Shown in pieces: positions 31,024 to 39,405 of a stretch of 41,688 nt of DNA (positions within the stretch are counted from its first letter, which is position 1; each line of letters opens with the position of its first letter). Below the pieces are notes generated by a model, which had not been told where the DNA came from, ran no database searches, and worked only from the letters and a program-made list of their open reading frames with translations. Made by a program: the position numbers and the translations under genes. The stretch lies in NCBI GenBank assembly GCA_017963105.1, contig JAGCTY010000102.1, positions 1 through 41,688 of the forward strand, written 5' to 3'. Source of the stretch: Lentisphaeria bacterium. Lineage in GTDB: Bacteria > Verrucomicrobiota > Lentisphaeria > Victivallales > UBA1829.

Positions 31024-32972
31024 TATTCTTCCTCCTCCTCGTCATCGTCTTCGGAGGGAATGGGTGAAAGCTTCTTGGCAAGGGCCTTTTCAAGCTCCGG
31101 CGAGTCGATGGGTTCCGTCAGTTCGACGGCAAGCAGGAATTTACGGATGGTAAGATGGTCGCAGATGTCGCGTCCTTCATCGTACACGATCTTGATCTCT
31201 TCGTCCTTCGCCTTGAAAATGCTGCTGTTTTCCTTCATTTTCGAGGTGATGTTGTTGATGGCGGCGCTGCGGTCGTTCAGCCAGGTGTCGTTCTTTTCGC
31301 AGATGACGTAGGCGACCATGTTGATCCAGGTCAGGGCGTTGCTGTCGGTTTCCGAGCTGCTCGACGGTTCATTGCTTTCTTCGGGCATGTCCATCGAAAG
31401 CTGTCCGCCGTTGTTCTGGGCCGTTTCCGGGTTGTTGGCGGCCGTGGCATTCGAGGCGGTCTTGATCTGGGAGCTGGGGGCGTTCGAGATCGAGAAATCG
31501 GTCAGCCAGACGTTGTCCGGGATGCAGGTCCTGATGAGCGAATAGAACGCGATGAGGTTGTTGCGTTTTTTCAGAAGATCGACGGCGTCGTCGAAATCGC
31601 TGTTTGCCGCCGTGAGCTTGTTGCTGGCATCCTTCACGCGTTTCTGGATCGCCTCGCGCTGGGAGACGTCGGAGCTGAACTTGTCGCTCTTGGCCGCGAT
31701 GTATTCGGCCTGTTGCGACATGGTCCAGAGTGAAATACCGAAATAGAGCAGCACGACGATCGCGGAAGCCAGGAAGAACGGGCGTTTCGAGCGGAATTCG
31801 TTCTGTTTGCGGATGTAGTCGGGGATCAGGGAGATTTCGACGGGCGACGTGCCGAGGCGGCGGAGCGCCAGGCCGATCGTTTCCGCGTACAGGTGCGCGA
31901 CCTCGGAGAGGACCTGCTGGTCGACCGCGGGACCGATGCCGACGACCTGGAACGGGTTCAGGTATTCCACGGGGATCCGGAGTTTCTCGGAGAAGAACCG
32001 CGGCGTGTACGGCAGGATGGAGGTGCCGCCGGCGAGGAAGAGTTTTTCCGGCTTGCGGCCCTTCTGGGTGGCCCGGTAGACGTTTACGGAACGGTTGATC
32101 TCGCCAAGCAGACGCGTCATGACGTTGCGGATGATCTTGGAGACGGCGGACGCGACTTCCGAGTCGGATTCCTCGTAAGCGCCGCCGAGCGAGACATACC
32201 CGTGCTTGCGCTTCATTTCCTCGGCGTCGGCGTAGGAGATGTTGAATTCCCTGGCGATCTGCTGGGTGATGGTGTCGCCCGCGATCGGAATGGTGCGGAC
32301 GAAGAAGCGGGATCCGTCGAGGAAGATAAGCGTGGAGCAGCGGCCGCCGATGTCGAGGATCATCTGGCATTCGTTGGCGCCGACGTTGTTCGCGCGTGCG
32401 CTGTTGTAACAGGAGGTACCGGCGACTTCGATCAGGACGATGCGCTTGCCGAGTTTTTCCACGAGTTCGGAGATGCGGGAGACTTCCTGCTTCTTCACGA
32501 TGACGATCATGGCGTCGATTTCGCTGCCGTCGGAGTCGGCCGTGGGCTGGAGAATCTGGGAATCCCACACGACCTCGCCCGAGGAGAACGGGATGGCCTG
32601 CTGGGCTTCGTACGAGATGATCTCCTGGATCTTGTTCTTGTCCGTGGTCATCGCGGGGATCTTGACGAACCGGACGAACGCGTTCTTGCCGGAAAGCGAG
32701 ATGTAGACGTCGCGGGCGCTGAAGCCGTTCGTTTTGATGACGTCGGCAAGCGTCTTGAGGATCACGTCCTCGGACGGCTCGTCTGCGGAGGCCGCCGCGG
32801 CGCCGGCTCCGGCGCCGGCCTGAACACCGCCATTGTTCACGGAGGAGAAATCATATTCCGTATATGCGAAACGCTCCAGGGTCAGACTCTGCCCGGGAAC
32901 ATACGAGAATTCGGCGGCCTTGATGCTGTCGCCGCCAATGTCGATGCAAAGAATTAAGTTCTGCTGTGCCAT
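31023..32972 (-). CDS. PilM-PilN fusion (Amuc_1101-like)
   Basis: 649 aa. Residues 5-385 are an actin-like PilM ATPase: LCIDIGGDSIKAAEF, KIPAM, IISYEAQQAIPFS, ILDIGGRCSTLIFLDG, and KLFLAGGTSILPY. Then ISLIPDYIRK (380-389) resembles the INLLP start of PilN, followed by one membrane helix (about 399-417), a coiled coil and a periplasmic domain ending in poly-Glu. PilM and PilN, separate in most type IV pilus systems, are thus one protein here. A Gly/Ala insert (49-62) interrupts the first PilM subdomain. The gene starts 3 bp after its upstream neighbour and overlaps the next by 1 bp. Confidence 0.88.
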   Translation of the reverse strand: MAQQNLILCIDIGGDSIKAAEFSYVPGQSLTLERFAYTEYDFSSVNNGGVQAGAGAGAAAASADEPSEDVILKTLADVIKTNGFSARDVYISLSGKNAFVRFVKIPAMTTDKNKIQEIISYEAQQAIPFSSGEVVWDSQILQPTADSDGSEIDAMIVIVKKQEVSRISELVEKLGKRIVLIEVAGTSCYNSARANNVGANECQMILDIGGRCSTLIFLDGSRFFVRTIPIAGDTITQQIAREFNISYADAEEMKRKHGYVSLGGAYEESDSEVASAVSKIIRNVMTRLLGEINRSVNVYRATQKGRKPEKLFLAGGTSILPYTPRFFSEKLRIPVEYLNPFQVVGIGPAVDQQVLSEVAHLYAETIGLALRRLGTSPVEISLIPDYIRKQNEFRSKRPFFLASAIVVLLYFGISLWTMSQQAEYIAAKSDKFSSDVSQREAIQKRVKDASNKLTAANSDFDDAVDLLKKRNNLIAFYSLIRTCIPDNVWLTDFSISNAPSSQIKTASNATAANNPETAQNNGGQLSMDMPEESNEPSSSSETDSNALTWINMVAYVICEKNDTWLNDRSAAINNITSKMKENSSIFKAKDEEIKIVYDEGRDICDHLTIRKFLLAVELTEPIDSPELEKALAKKLSPIPSEDDDEEEEE

Positions 32973-32975
32973 CGG

Positions 32976-33821
32976 TTATTTCCCCGCGGATTCTTTGATA
33001 GGTTCAAACCGGTCGAAGAGAACCCATGCGAACGGGGTTTTCGAAACGGGAAGCAATTCATCCGGCATGTATTTGAAGGTCTGAGGATTGAACTTGTTCT
33101 TGATGATGTAGTCAAACAGTTTTGCCGTGGTCGTGGCGGTCGGGGAGCCGTCGCCGTCGCCCTTCAGGAGCGTATAGAAGAGTTTCGCGCGCTGGTTGCT
33201 GCCCTGGGTCTTGTCCAGACGGGAGAAGACTTCCTTGCCGCAGTTCTGGAAGCCGTACACGGTGCGTCCGCCGTAGGAGATGGCGGCCATGATGGGGAGG
33301 TCGGTCATCATCTTTTTCAGGTCGCTCGTGATCTTGTTGTAATCCTTGGAAATATCGGAAACGCCGTCGAACACGAAATAGCGGTAAATGACCTCGGGCG
33401 GGATCATCATGCGGACGAAATGCCGTCCATCGTTGGCCTGAAGCGAAGCGAGCGTCTGCTTGCCGCCGATCACGGACCAGACGACATTGCCGCGGTCGTC
33501 GTTGGTCGGCAGGAAGATGTTGACTTCGACCTCGACGTTGTCGAGCCATTTCGGCCACTGCGCGGCGGATTTGGGCTTGTTCGTGGAGAACGCGACGTCG
33601 ACCGCAAGCCAGTGCTTGGCGTTGCTCATGTCGCGCTCGTTCAGGCGCATGTCGATCACGCGCTCTTCATTCTCGATCTTGAAAAACGGGGTGAAAGTCT
33701 GGGAAACATTGACGGCTTTCCCCTCTTTGGGGAACTCAATCGCCCAGCTGCCGGAGCGGGCGGTCTGAGCGGAAACGGTAAATGCCGCGGCCGCGAAAAG
33801 TGCGATGAGAAGTTTTTTCAT
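32976..33821 (-). CDS. Amuc_1102-like pilus system protein
   Basis: 281 aa periplasmic protein with a signal peptide (MKKLLIALFAAAAFTVSAQ). The mature protein is mixed alpha/beta (GSWAIEFPKEGKAVNVSQTF, KHWLAVDVAFSTNKPKSA, DNVEVEVNIFLPT) and shows no known catalytic motif. It is the first gene of the operon, 3 bp before PilM-PilN, which matches the place of Amuc_1102 beside Amuc_1101. ATG 33821 gives a proper signal peptide; the longer frame to 33875 does not. Confidence 0.68.
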   Translation of the reverse strand: MKKLLIALFAAAAFTVSAQTARSGSWAIEFPKEGKAVNVSQTFTPFFKIENEERVIDMRLNERDMSNAKHWLAVDVAFSTNKPKSAAQWPKWLDNVEVEVNIFLPTNDDRGNVVWSVIGGKQTLASLQANDGRHFVRMMIPPEVIYRYFVFDGVSDISKDYNKITSDLKKMMTDLPIMAAISYGGRTVYGFQNCGKEVFSRLDKTQGSNQRAKLFYTLLKGDGDGSPTATTTAKLFDYIIKNKFNPQTFKYMPDELLPVSKTPFAWVLFDRFEPIKESAGK

Positions 33822-33881
33822 GGTTCCAGACCTCTTCGTGGTTTGTTTCTTCTTATGGAGAATGCACACGTCCATGAATAG

Positions 33882-33910
33882 AAAATAACATTGTTTTCTA
33901 ATTCTTTCAA
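33882..33910 (-). promoter_or_regulatory. Promoter of the pilus-like operon
   Basis: Minus-strand TTGAAA (33905-33910), 17 bp, TATTTT (33882-33887), about 60 bp before the first gene. Confidence 0.55.
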
Positions 33911-33974
33911 GTACGTTTCTCCAAAAAATCAGATTATTTTTTTTAATCCCGGAACTTTTTTGCTCCGTTCAGGT

Positions 33975-34373
33975 TCAGTTCTGTGTCTCCGGGGCGGGTT
34001 TCTCCTCCGCGGCTGCCGCCTCAGCGGCAACAGTCGTCTCGGCCGGTTTCGCAGCTTCCGCCGCGGCGGTTTCGGTCTCGGACGCGGTCATCGCGATGGA
34101 AGATTCCTCGCCGACCACGCTGGTGTCGGCCGACTGCAGATGTCCCGCGATGATGGCGGAGGCGAGCGTGAGGATGAAGAAAATGGAAATGCACCAGACC
34201 GTGATCTTGGAAAGGTGGCTCATGGCGTGTGCGCCGAAGACGCTTTCTCCGAGGCCGCCGAACGCGGAGCCGAAGCCGCCGCCGCTCTTGGAGGGCTGAA
34301 CCAGAATCACGGCGATAAGGAGCACCGCCAGAATCACGACGAGCGTGTTGAGGATTGTCGCAAGTGTCGACAT
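33975..34373 (-). CDS. secG: Preprotein translocase subunit SecG
   Basis: 132 aa. Two membrane helices (about 7-25 and 55-77) separated by the typical Gly/Ser loop (LVQPSKSGGGFGSAFGG), as in SecG, which assists SecYE in protein export. The C-terminal about 50 residues are an Ala/Glu/Thr-rich tail not found in short SecG proteins. It stands alone, 153 bp before the pilus-like operon, with its own promoter. Confidence 0.92.
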   Translation of the reverse strand: MSTLATILNTLVVILAVLLIAVILVQPSKSGGGFGSAFGGLGESVFGAHAMSHLSKITVWCISIFFILTLASAIIAGHLQSADTSVVGEESSIAMTASETETAAAEAAKPAETTVAAEAAAAEEKPAPETQN

Positions 34374-34786
34374 GTTTTTATACCTTTATCATTTTTGAGT
34401 TAAAATTCGATGATGAGCGTCCCGTCAGGGCACAATCCCGCATCGGTAATTCTAAAACATAGCATTCTTTTTTCCGTTTTCAAGCGCGAAACGTTATTTT
34501 TTGAGAAAAATAGTCCTGTTTTTTGATGTTTTCTTTTGGTTTTAAAGCATTTTCCGGAAAAATGTTCCGAAAAGCGGTTTTAATCCATTGGAAAGACCCA
34601 TCGTCTGACATGTCTTTTTTTTGATGCGGAAAAAGCATCATAATCATATCTGAAAACCGCAAAATGGCGGAAACGGCGCGGATCCCGGAACCGCAACGGA
34701 AAATGTCAATTGCCGGAGAGCGGACGGCGGAAAGGAAAACCGGGACGGAGGCGGATGGCCCTTTTGCGCCGAACCGCGGTGCCGGA
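34374..34786. other. Intergenic region upstream of secG
   Basis: 413 bp, AT-rich on the left. Holds the secG promoter and a palindrome TTTTCCGGAAAA (34550-34561). A 60-codon open frame at 34480-34662 shows no family signs and is not called. Confidence 0.5.
34456..34483 (-). promoter_or_regulatory. secG promoter
   Basis: Minus-strand TTGAAA (34478-34483), 16 bp ending TGC, TATGTT (34456-34461). Confidence 0.55.
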
Positions 34787-35644
34787 TCAGACGTCGTCTT
34801 CCGGGAAAAGCGCCCGCCGGAAAACGCCGAGGTCGGGGCAGCGGTAGTCCGCGCGGGTTTCCGCCGTGCCCCCGCCGACGCCCGTGGAAATGCGCAGGGT
34901 GCGGGCGCCGGCTCGGATGCCGGATTCGATGTCGGTGTGTTCGCGGTCGCCCGCCATGAGGAGTTCGGAGGGGCGCAGGCCGAGGCGCTTCATCATCACT
35001 CGGAGCATGTCCGGGTTCGGTTTGCCGAAGACGCGCCGGCAGCGGACGCCGGTGGCGGTCTCCAGGCACGCGGTGATCGCACCGCAGTCCACGAGCCAGG
35101 TGCGTTCCGTGGTGGGACAGAAAACGTCGGGATGCGTGGCGAACCACGGGACGCCGTTCCTGATCCACCAGGCGGCGCGGCAGAGCCGGCCGTAGGTCAG
35201 CGACTTGTCGAAGGCGGTGATGACGGCGTCCGGGCGGTCGTCCGGCGAATCGGCGGTTTCTTCAAAACCGAGAGACAGCATTTCCTGCCGGAAGTCCTCC
35301 GTGCCGAGCAGGAAGAGACGCCGGAAGGCGGGAAACTCCGTGCGGAGGGCGTCGGCGACGCTCAGGACCGGCGTCACGACCCGGTCGCGTCCGGTGAGAG
35401 GGATGCCCATGCCGCGGAGGCGCGCAACGTAGGAGTCGATGCTCCGCGACGTGTTGTTTGTGACGAAGCCCCAGGCGATGCCGTGCCGGGTGAGCGCGTC
35501 GAAGAACGGCAGCGACGTCGGGTACAGCGTGTCGCCTTCGTAGACCGTGCCGTCGAGGTCCATCATCACGCAGCGGATTCCCGCCAGCGAGGGCGGCGGC
35601 GAACCCGGTTTGATGTGCAAGGCGGAATCCGCGGCTGCGTCCAT
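34787..35644 (-). CDS. HAD-superfamily phosphatase, NagD-like (subfamily IIA)
   Basis: 285 aa cytoplasmic phosphatase. Motif I MMDLDGTVYEG (nucleophile Asp29, Asp31), motif II FVTNNTSR, the IIA-type cap, motif III Lys in FGKPNPDML, motif IV AGDREHTDIESGIRAG. Relatives act on p-nitrophenyl phosphate, phosphoglycolate or sugar phosphates; the true substrate is unknown. The ATG at 35644 is 5 bp after the glmS stop, so it shares that transcript, hinting at a link with amino-sugar metabolism. The frame stays open far upstream through glmS in another frame, but that part is not coding. Confidence 0.85.
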   Translation of the reverse strand: MDAAADSALHIKPGSPPPSLAGIRCVMMDLDGTVYEGDTLYPTSLPFFDALTRHGIAWGFVTNNTSRSIDSYVARLRGMGIPLTGRDRVVTPVLSVADALRTEFPAFRRLFLLGTEDFRQEMLSLGFEETADSPDDRPDAVITAFDKSLTYGRLCRAAWWIRNGVPWFATHPDVFCPTTERTWLVDCGAITACLETATGVRCRRVFGKPNPDMLRVMMKRLGLRPSELLMAGDREHTDIESGIRAGARTLRISTGVGGGTAETRADYRCPDLGVFRRALFPEDDV

Positions 35645-35649
35645 GGGCG

Positions 35650-37476
35650 TTACTCGACCGTAACGCTTTTCGCGAGGTTGCGGGGCTGGTCGATCTCGCA
35701 GCCGCGTTCGCGTGCGAAGTAGTAGGCGAAGATCTGGAGCGCGACGACCGTGGTGATCGGGGCGACGAAGCGGGAGCTTTCCGGGACGCGGATGATGTTG
35801 TCGGTGAACTTGTTGCAGCAGTCGTCGTCGCCGGAGACGACGGCGATGATCGGGGCCTTGCGGGCGCAGCATTCCTGGATGTTGCCGAGCATCTTGTCCT
35901 TGCCGGGGATGCTGTTGCAGAGCGCGACGACAGGGACGGAGGGCTCGAGCAGCGCGATGGGGCCGTGTTTGAGTTCGGCGGCGTGGTAGCCTTCGGCATG
36001 GACGTAGCTGATCTCCTTGAGCTTGAGCGCGCCTTCGAGGGCGGCGGGGTAGAGGCAGCCGCGCCCGATGTAGAAGAGGTCGTCGGCCTGTGCCGTGGCC
36101 TTCGCGATCTGTTCGATGCGCGGGGCCTGCTTCAGGACTTCGCGGAGGAGGTCCGGGATGGCCTCGATCTCGCGGACGAGGCGTTCGCCCCACTCGTGGT
36201 TGAGGCGGCGGTTGCGGCCGAGGAGGAGCGCGAGCATGAGCAGGACGGTGACCTGGCAGGTGAACGCCTTGGTGGAGGCGACGCTGATCTCGGGGCCGGC
36301 GTGCAGATAGATGCCGCGTCCGCTTTCGCGGGCGATGGTGGAGCCGACGACGTTGCAGAGAGAGGCGACGATCGCACCCTTGTTCACGGCCTCGCGGACG
36401 GCTGCCAGCGTATCGGCGGTTTCGCCGGACTGGCTGATCGGCAGCACGAGCGTGTTCGGCTCGATGATCGGGTTGCGGTAGCGGAACTCGGCGGCCTGTT
36501 CGACGGACGCCGGGATGCCGGAGATGTCCTCGAAATAGTAGGACCCGACGAGACCTGCATGGAAGCTGCTGCCGCAGGCGGCGACGACGATGCGGTTGAT
36601 CTGGGCCATCTCGCGCGGAGTGAGGTTGAGGCCGGAGAGCACGGCGTTCGCGGCCTTGAAACTCAGGCGGCCGCGGATGGAGTTCTCGACGGATTCCGGC
36701 TGCTCGTAGATCTCCTTGAGCATGTAGTGGTCGTAGGAGCCCTTGCCGTCCGCGGAAATCTCCCAGGAGACCTGCGACGCCTGGCGCTGGACCGGGACGT
36801 TCGCGAGGGTGCGGAGCTCGACTTTGGACGGTGTGAGGATGGCCATTTCGCCGTCGTTCAGGTAGATGACGTCGCGGGTGTAGGTCACGAGCGCGGTGAC
36901 GTCGCTGGCGACCATGTTGGCGTCCTTGCCGAGGCCGATCACGATGGGGCTGCCGAGGCGGGCGGTGATGATGGTGTCCGGATGCTTCGAGGAGATGACC
37001 GCGATGCCGTAGGTGCCGGAAATCTGGCGGAGGGCGGCGGCCACGGCTTCGGCCAGGTCGCCGTGGTAAAACTCTTCGATCAGGTGCGGGATGACTTCGC
37101 TGTCCGTGTCGGACGCGAACTTGTGCCCGGCGGCTTCCAGGCGTTTCCGCAGATCGGCATGATTCTCGATGATGCCGTTGTGGACGACGGCGAACTCGCC
37201 CTTCTCGTCGGTATGCGGGTGGGCGTTGCGTTCGCTGGGGACGCCGTGCGTGGCCCAGCGGGTGTGGGCGATGCCGGTGTGCATGTCCTTTTCGCCGGCG
37301 GGGCGTTTCGCCTCCAGGTTGACGACCTTGCCGATGGATTTGACGGTCAGGACGGAATCCCCGTTCAGGAGGCTGATCCCGGCGGAATCGTATCCGCGGT
37401 ATTCCAGGCGTTTGAGGCCGTCGATGAGAAAGGCGAACGCGGGCTTCGGCCCGGTATATCCTACGATTCCGCACAT
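35650..37476 (-). CDS. glmS: Glutamine-fructose-6-phosphate aminotransferase (isomerizing)
   Basis: 608 aa, full length. Makes glucosamine-6-phosphate from fructose-6-phosphate and glutamine, the first step to UDP-GlcNAc. The catalytic Cys2 begins MCGIVGYTG; glutaminase motifs HTRWATHG and HNGIIEN; SIS domains with AACGSSFHAGLVGSYY and LPISQSGETADT; C-terminal DQPRNLAKSVTVE. It lies between glmM (244 bp upstream) and the HAD gene, so this block supplies peptidoglycan or lipopolysaccharide precursors. Confidence 0.97.
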   Translation of the reverse strand: MCGIVGYTGPKPAFAFLIDGLKRLEYRGYDSAGISLLNGDSVLTVKSIGKVVNLEAKRPAGEKDMHTGIAHTRWATHGVPSERNAHPHTDEKGEFAVVHNGIIENHADLRKRLEAAGHKFASDTDSEVIPHLIEEFYHGDLAEAVAAALRQISGTYGIAVISSKHPDTIITARLGSPIVIGLGKDANMVASDVTALVTYTRDVIYLNDGEMAILTPSKVELRTLANVPVQRQASQVSWEISADGKGSYDHYMLKEIYEQPESVENSIRGRLSFKAANAVLSGLNLTPREMAQINRIVVAACGSSFHAGLVGSYYFEDISGIPASVEQAAEFRYRNPIIEPNTLVLPISQSGETADTLAAVREAVNKGAIVASLCNVVGSTIARESGRGIYLHAGPEISVASTKAFTCQVTVLLMLALLLGRNRRLNHEWGERLVREIEAIPDLLREVLKQAPRIEQIAKATAQADDLFYIGRGCLYPAALEGALKLKEISYVHAEGYHAAELKHGPIALLEPSVPVVALCNSIPGKDKMLGNIQECCARKAPIIAVVSGDDDCCNKFTDNIIRVPESSRFVAPITTVVALQIFAYYFARERGCEIDQPRNLAKSVTVE

Positions 37477-37629
37477 AGTATGGTGTCTCCGTGGTTCATG
37501 CAGATTTGAGGTGGAAAATGCGGCCCGAGGAGGAAGGGCGGCCGGGGAAGACGGGCCGGGAAAACGGCACGGAATAGATTTCCCCGGACATGCGGTGGAA
37601 GGATGCTTCCGGGTTTATCGCCGATTCCG

Positions 37630-37660
37630 CTCGCCCCTTTCCGGCGGGGGAAAGGGGACG
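37630..37660. other. GC-rich hairpin in the glmM-glmS spacer
   Basis: CCCCTTTCC (37634-37642) pairs with GGAAAGGGG (37649-37657). No T-run follows on the minus strand, so it is not a clear terminator; it may stabilise or process the glmM-glmS message. No distinct glmS promoter was recognised in the spacer. Confidence 0.4.
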
Positions 37661-37720
37661 GGACGCGGCGGCGGGACCCGGGAACCGCCCCGGGAGCCGC
37701 ATTCGGTTCGGGGGGAACGT

Positions 37721-39061
37721 TCAGCAGAGCGCCTTCTTCAGGAACTCGTTGAACTGGTCGTACCACTTCTGGGCGAGGGCTTCGTCCTTGGCCTCGACGA
37801 GGATGCGGACTTTGTTTTCGGTGCCGGAGTAGCGGATGACGGTGCGGCCGGAGCCGGCGAATTCCTTGTCGGCCTTCGCGACGAGGTCGGTGTAGCCGGG
37901 GATCTCGGCCAGCGGGGGTTTCTGCTTGACGTTGAGGCCGCCGAGAATCTGCGGATATTCCTCCATGAACCCGGTGAGCTCGTGCAGCTGTTTGTCCTTC
38001 TGCTTCATGAGCTTGAGGACATGGAGCGCGGACACGATGCCGTCGCCGGTGGTCGCGTAGTCGAGGAAGATCAGGTGGCCGGACTGTTCCCCGCCCAGGG
38101 AGATGCCTTTTTCGCGCATCCGTTCGATGACGTAGCGGTCGCCGACGGGGGTGATCTCGGTGGTGATGCCGTGCTGCTTCATGGCGTCCACGAGGCCGAG
38201 GTTGCTCATGATGGTGACGGCGATGGTGTTGTTCGGAAGGCGTTTGCGTTCCATCATGTCGAGGGCGCAGAGACCGATGATGCGGTCGCCGTTCACTTCA
38301 TTGCCGTGGCAGTCGCTGAAGATCACGCGGTCGGCATCGCCGTCGAGCGTGATGCCGATGTCGGCGCGGTATTCCTTCACCAGGCGGCAGATGCGTTCGG
38401 GATGGGTGGCGCCGCAGTTGTAGTTGATGTTGAGTCCGTCGGGCGAGACGGAGTCGGCGATGACTTCCGCGCCGAGTTCGCGCAGGATGGTCGGGGCGAT
38501 CACGTAGGAAGCGCCGTTGGCGCAGTCGAGGACCACGCGGAGGCCGCGGAGGCTCACGTTGCCGATCGTCTGCTTGGCGAATTCGATGTAACGGCCGCGG
38601 GCGTCGTCGAGGCGGAACGCCTTGCCGATCTTGTCGCCGGCCACGCCGTTGATGTTGCCGGCCATGATCTCTTCGATGTGGGCTTCCTCTTCATCGGGAA
38701 GTTTGAAGCCGTCGCCGCCGAAGACCTTGATGCCGTTGTCCTTCGCCGGGTTGTGGGAGGCCGTGATCATGATGCCGCAGGAAGCGTTCATGGACCGGGC
38801 GAGGTGGGCGATGGCCGGGGTGGGCATCGGGCCCGCCTGGAAGACGTCCATCCCGGTGCTGACCATGCCGGCCGTAAGGGCGGTCTCGAGCATGTACCCG
38901 GAAAGGCGCGTGTCCTTGCCGATGACGGCGGTGCCGCCGTGCTGGCTGTTCACATAGATTTTACCGAGGGCCTTGCCGAGGGTAAGGGCGATTTCCGGGG
39001 TCACGGGGTGGGAGTTAGCCTGTCCACGAATTCCGTCGGTTCCAAAGAGCTTTCTTTCCAT
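37721..39061 (-). CDS. glmM: Phosphoglucosamine mutase
   Basis: 446 aa. Converts glucosamine-6-phosphate to glucosamine-1-phosphate, the step after GlmS. Start KLFGTDGIRGQAN, phosphoserine loop ITASHNP (Ser102), metal loop LDGDADRV, sugar loop GGEQSGH, phosphate loop RYSGTENKVR. Length is normal. It has its own promoter and is probably transcribed together with glmS. Confidence 0.96.
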   Translation of the reverse strand: MERKLFGTDGIRGQANSHPVTPEIALTLGKALGKIYVNSQHGGTAVIGKDTRLSGYMLETALTAGMVSTGMDVFQAGPMPTPAIAHLARSMNASCGIMITASHNPAKDNGIKVFGGDGFKLPDEEEAHIEEIMAGNINGVAGDKIGKAFRLDDARGRYIEFAKQTIGNVSLRGLRVVLDCANGASYVIAPTILRELGAEVIADSVSPDGLNINYNCGATHPERICRLVKEYRADIGITLDGDADRVIFSDCHGNEVNGDRIIGLCALDMMERKRLPNNTIAVTIMSNLGLVDAMKQHGITTEITPVGDRYVIERMREKGISLGGEQSGHLIFLDYATTGDGIVSALHVLKLMKQKDKQLHELTGFMEEYPQILGGLNVKQKPPLAEIPGYTDLVAKADKEFAGSGRTVIRYSGTENKVRILVEAKDEALAQKWYDQFNEFLKKALC

Positions 39062-39131
39062 AAGAGTTTTCGGCCTTTCCAGAATTTGCTTGTTGAAGCG
39101 GCGGGATGCCGCCAGAAAAAACGAACAATAA

Positions 39132-39160
39132 AATATACATCCTTACAAAAGGATTTTCAA
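39132..39160 (-). promoter_or_regulatory. glmM promoter
   Basis: Minus-strand TTGAAA (39155-39160), 17 bp, TATATT (39132-39137). Confidence 0.65.
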
Positions 39161-39264
39161 GAAAAGACTACAGAAATATACAAGATTTCCATAACCCGCG
39201 ATGTCGTGCTGCCGGGCGAACATGAAAAGAACGGCCCCCGCGGTCCGAAGACTGCGGAGGCCAC

Positions 39265-39393
39265 AGTGCAAGCACTGCTGTAGTAGTGCCGGGCTACGCT
39301 CCGGCACACCGCAAGCGGTGCTGAAGCAGTGTCCGGCTGCGCTCCGGCACACCGCAAGCGGTGCTGAAGCAGTGTCCGGCTGCGCACGGACAC
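39265..39393. repeat. Three tandem 43-bp two-hairpin repeats
   Basis: Units at 39265-39307, 39308-39350 and 39351-39393. Each has a small hairpin with a CAAG loop (CAGTG/CACTG or ACCG/CGGT), a spacer such as GCTGAAGCA, then a larger hairpin with a loop like GCTACGCT or GCTGCGCA. Large stems differ between units (GTGCCGG/CCGGCAC; GTGTCCG/CGGACAC) but stay paired. Confidence 0.8.
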
Positions 39394-39405
39394 GGGTTTA
39401 TCTCA

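Larger units (their letters stand above)
39062..39405. other. Intergenic region with glmM promoter and tandem repeats
   Basis: 344 bp. The glmM promoter is on the left and three tandem 43-bp two-hairpin units are on the right, directly after the stop of the large surface protein. Confidence 0.65.

Noticed and set aside
34480-34662. A 60-codon open frame upstream of secG
   Set aside because: It overlaps the secG -35 region, lies in AT-rich intergenic DNA and has no recognisable features or ribosome site.
35645-37474. Possible long N-terminal extension of the HAD phosphatase
   Set aside because: The frame is open but overlaps glmS completely and reads as Arg/Pro-rich nonsense; the ATG at 35644 gives a normal family start.
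39265-39393. Possible CRISPR array
   Set aside because: The 43-bp units are adjacent, without unique spacers, and each unit is two hairpins.
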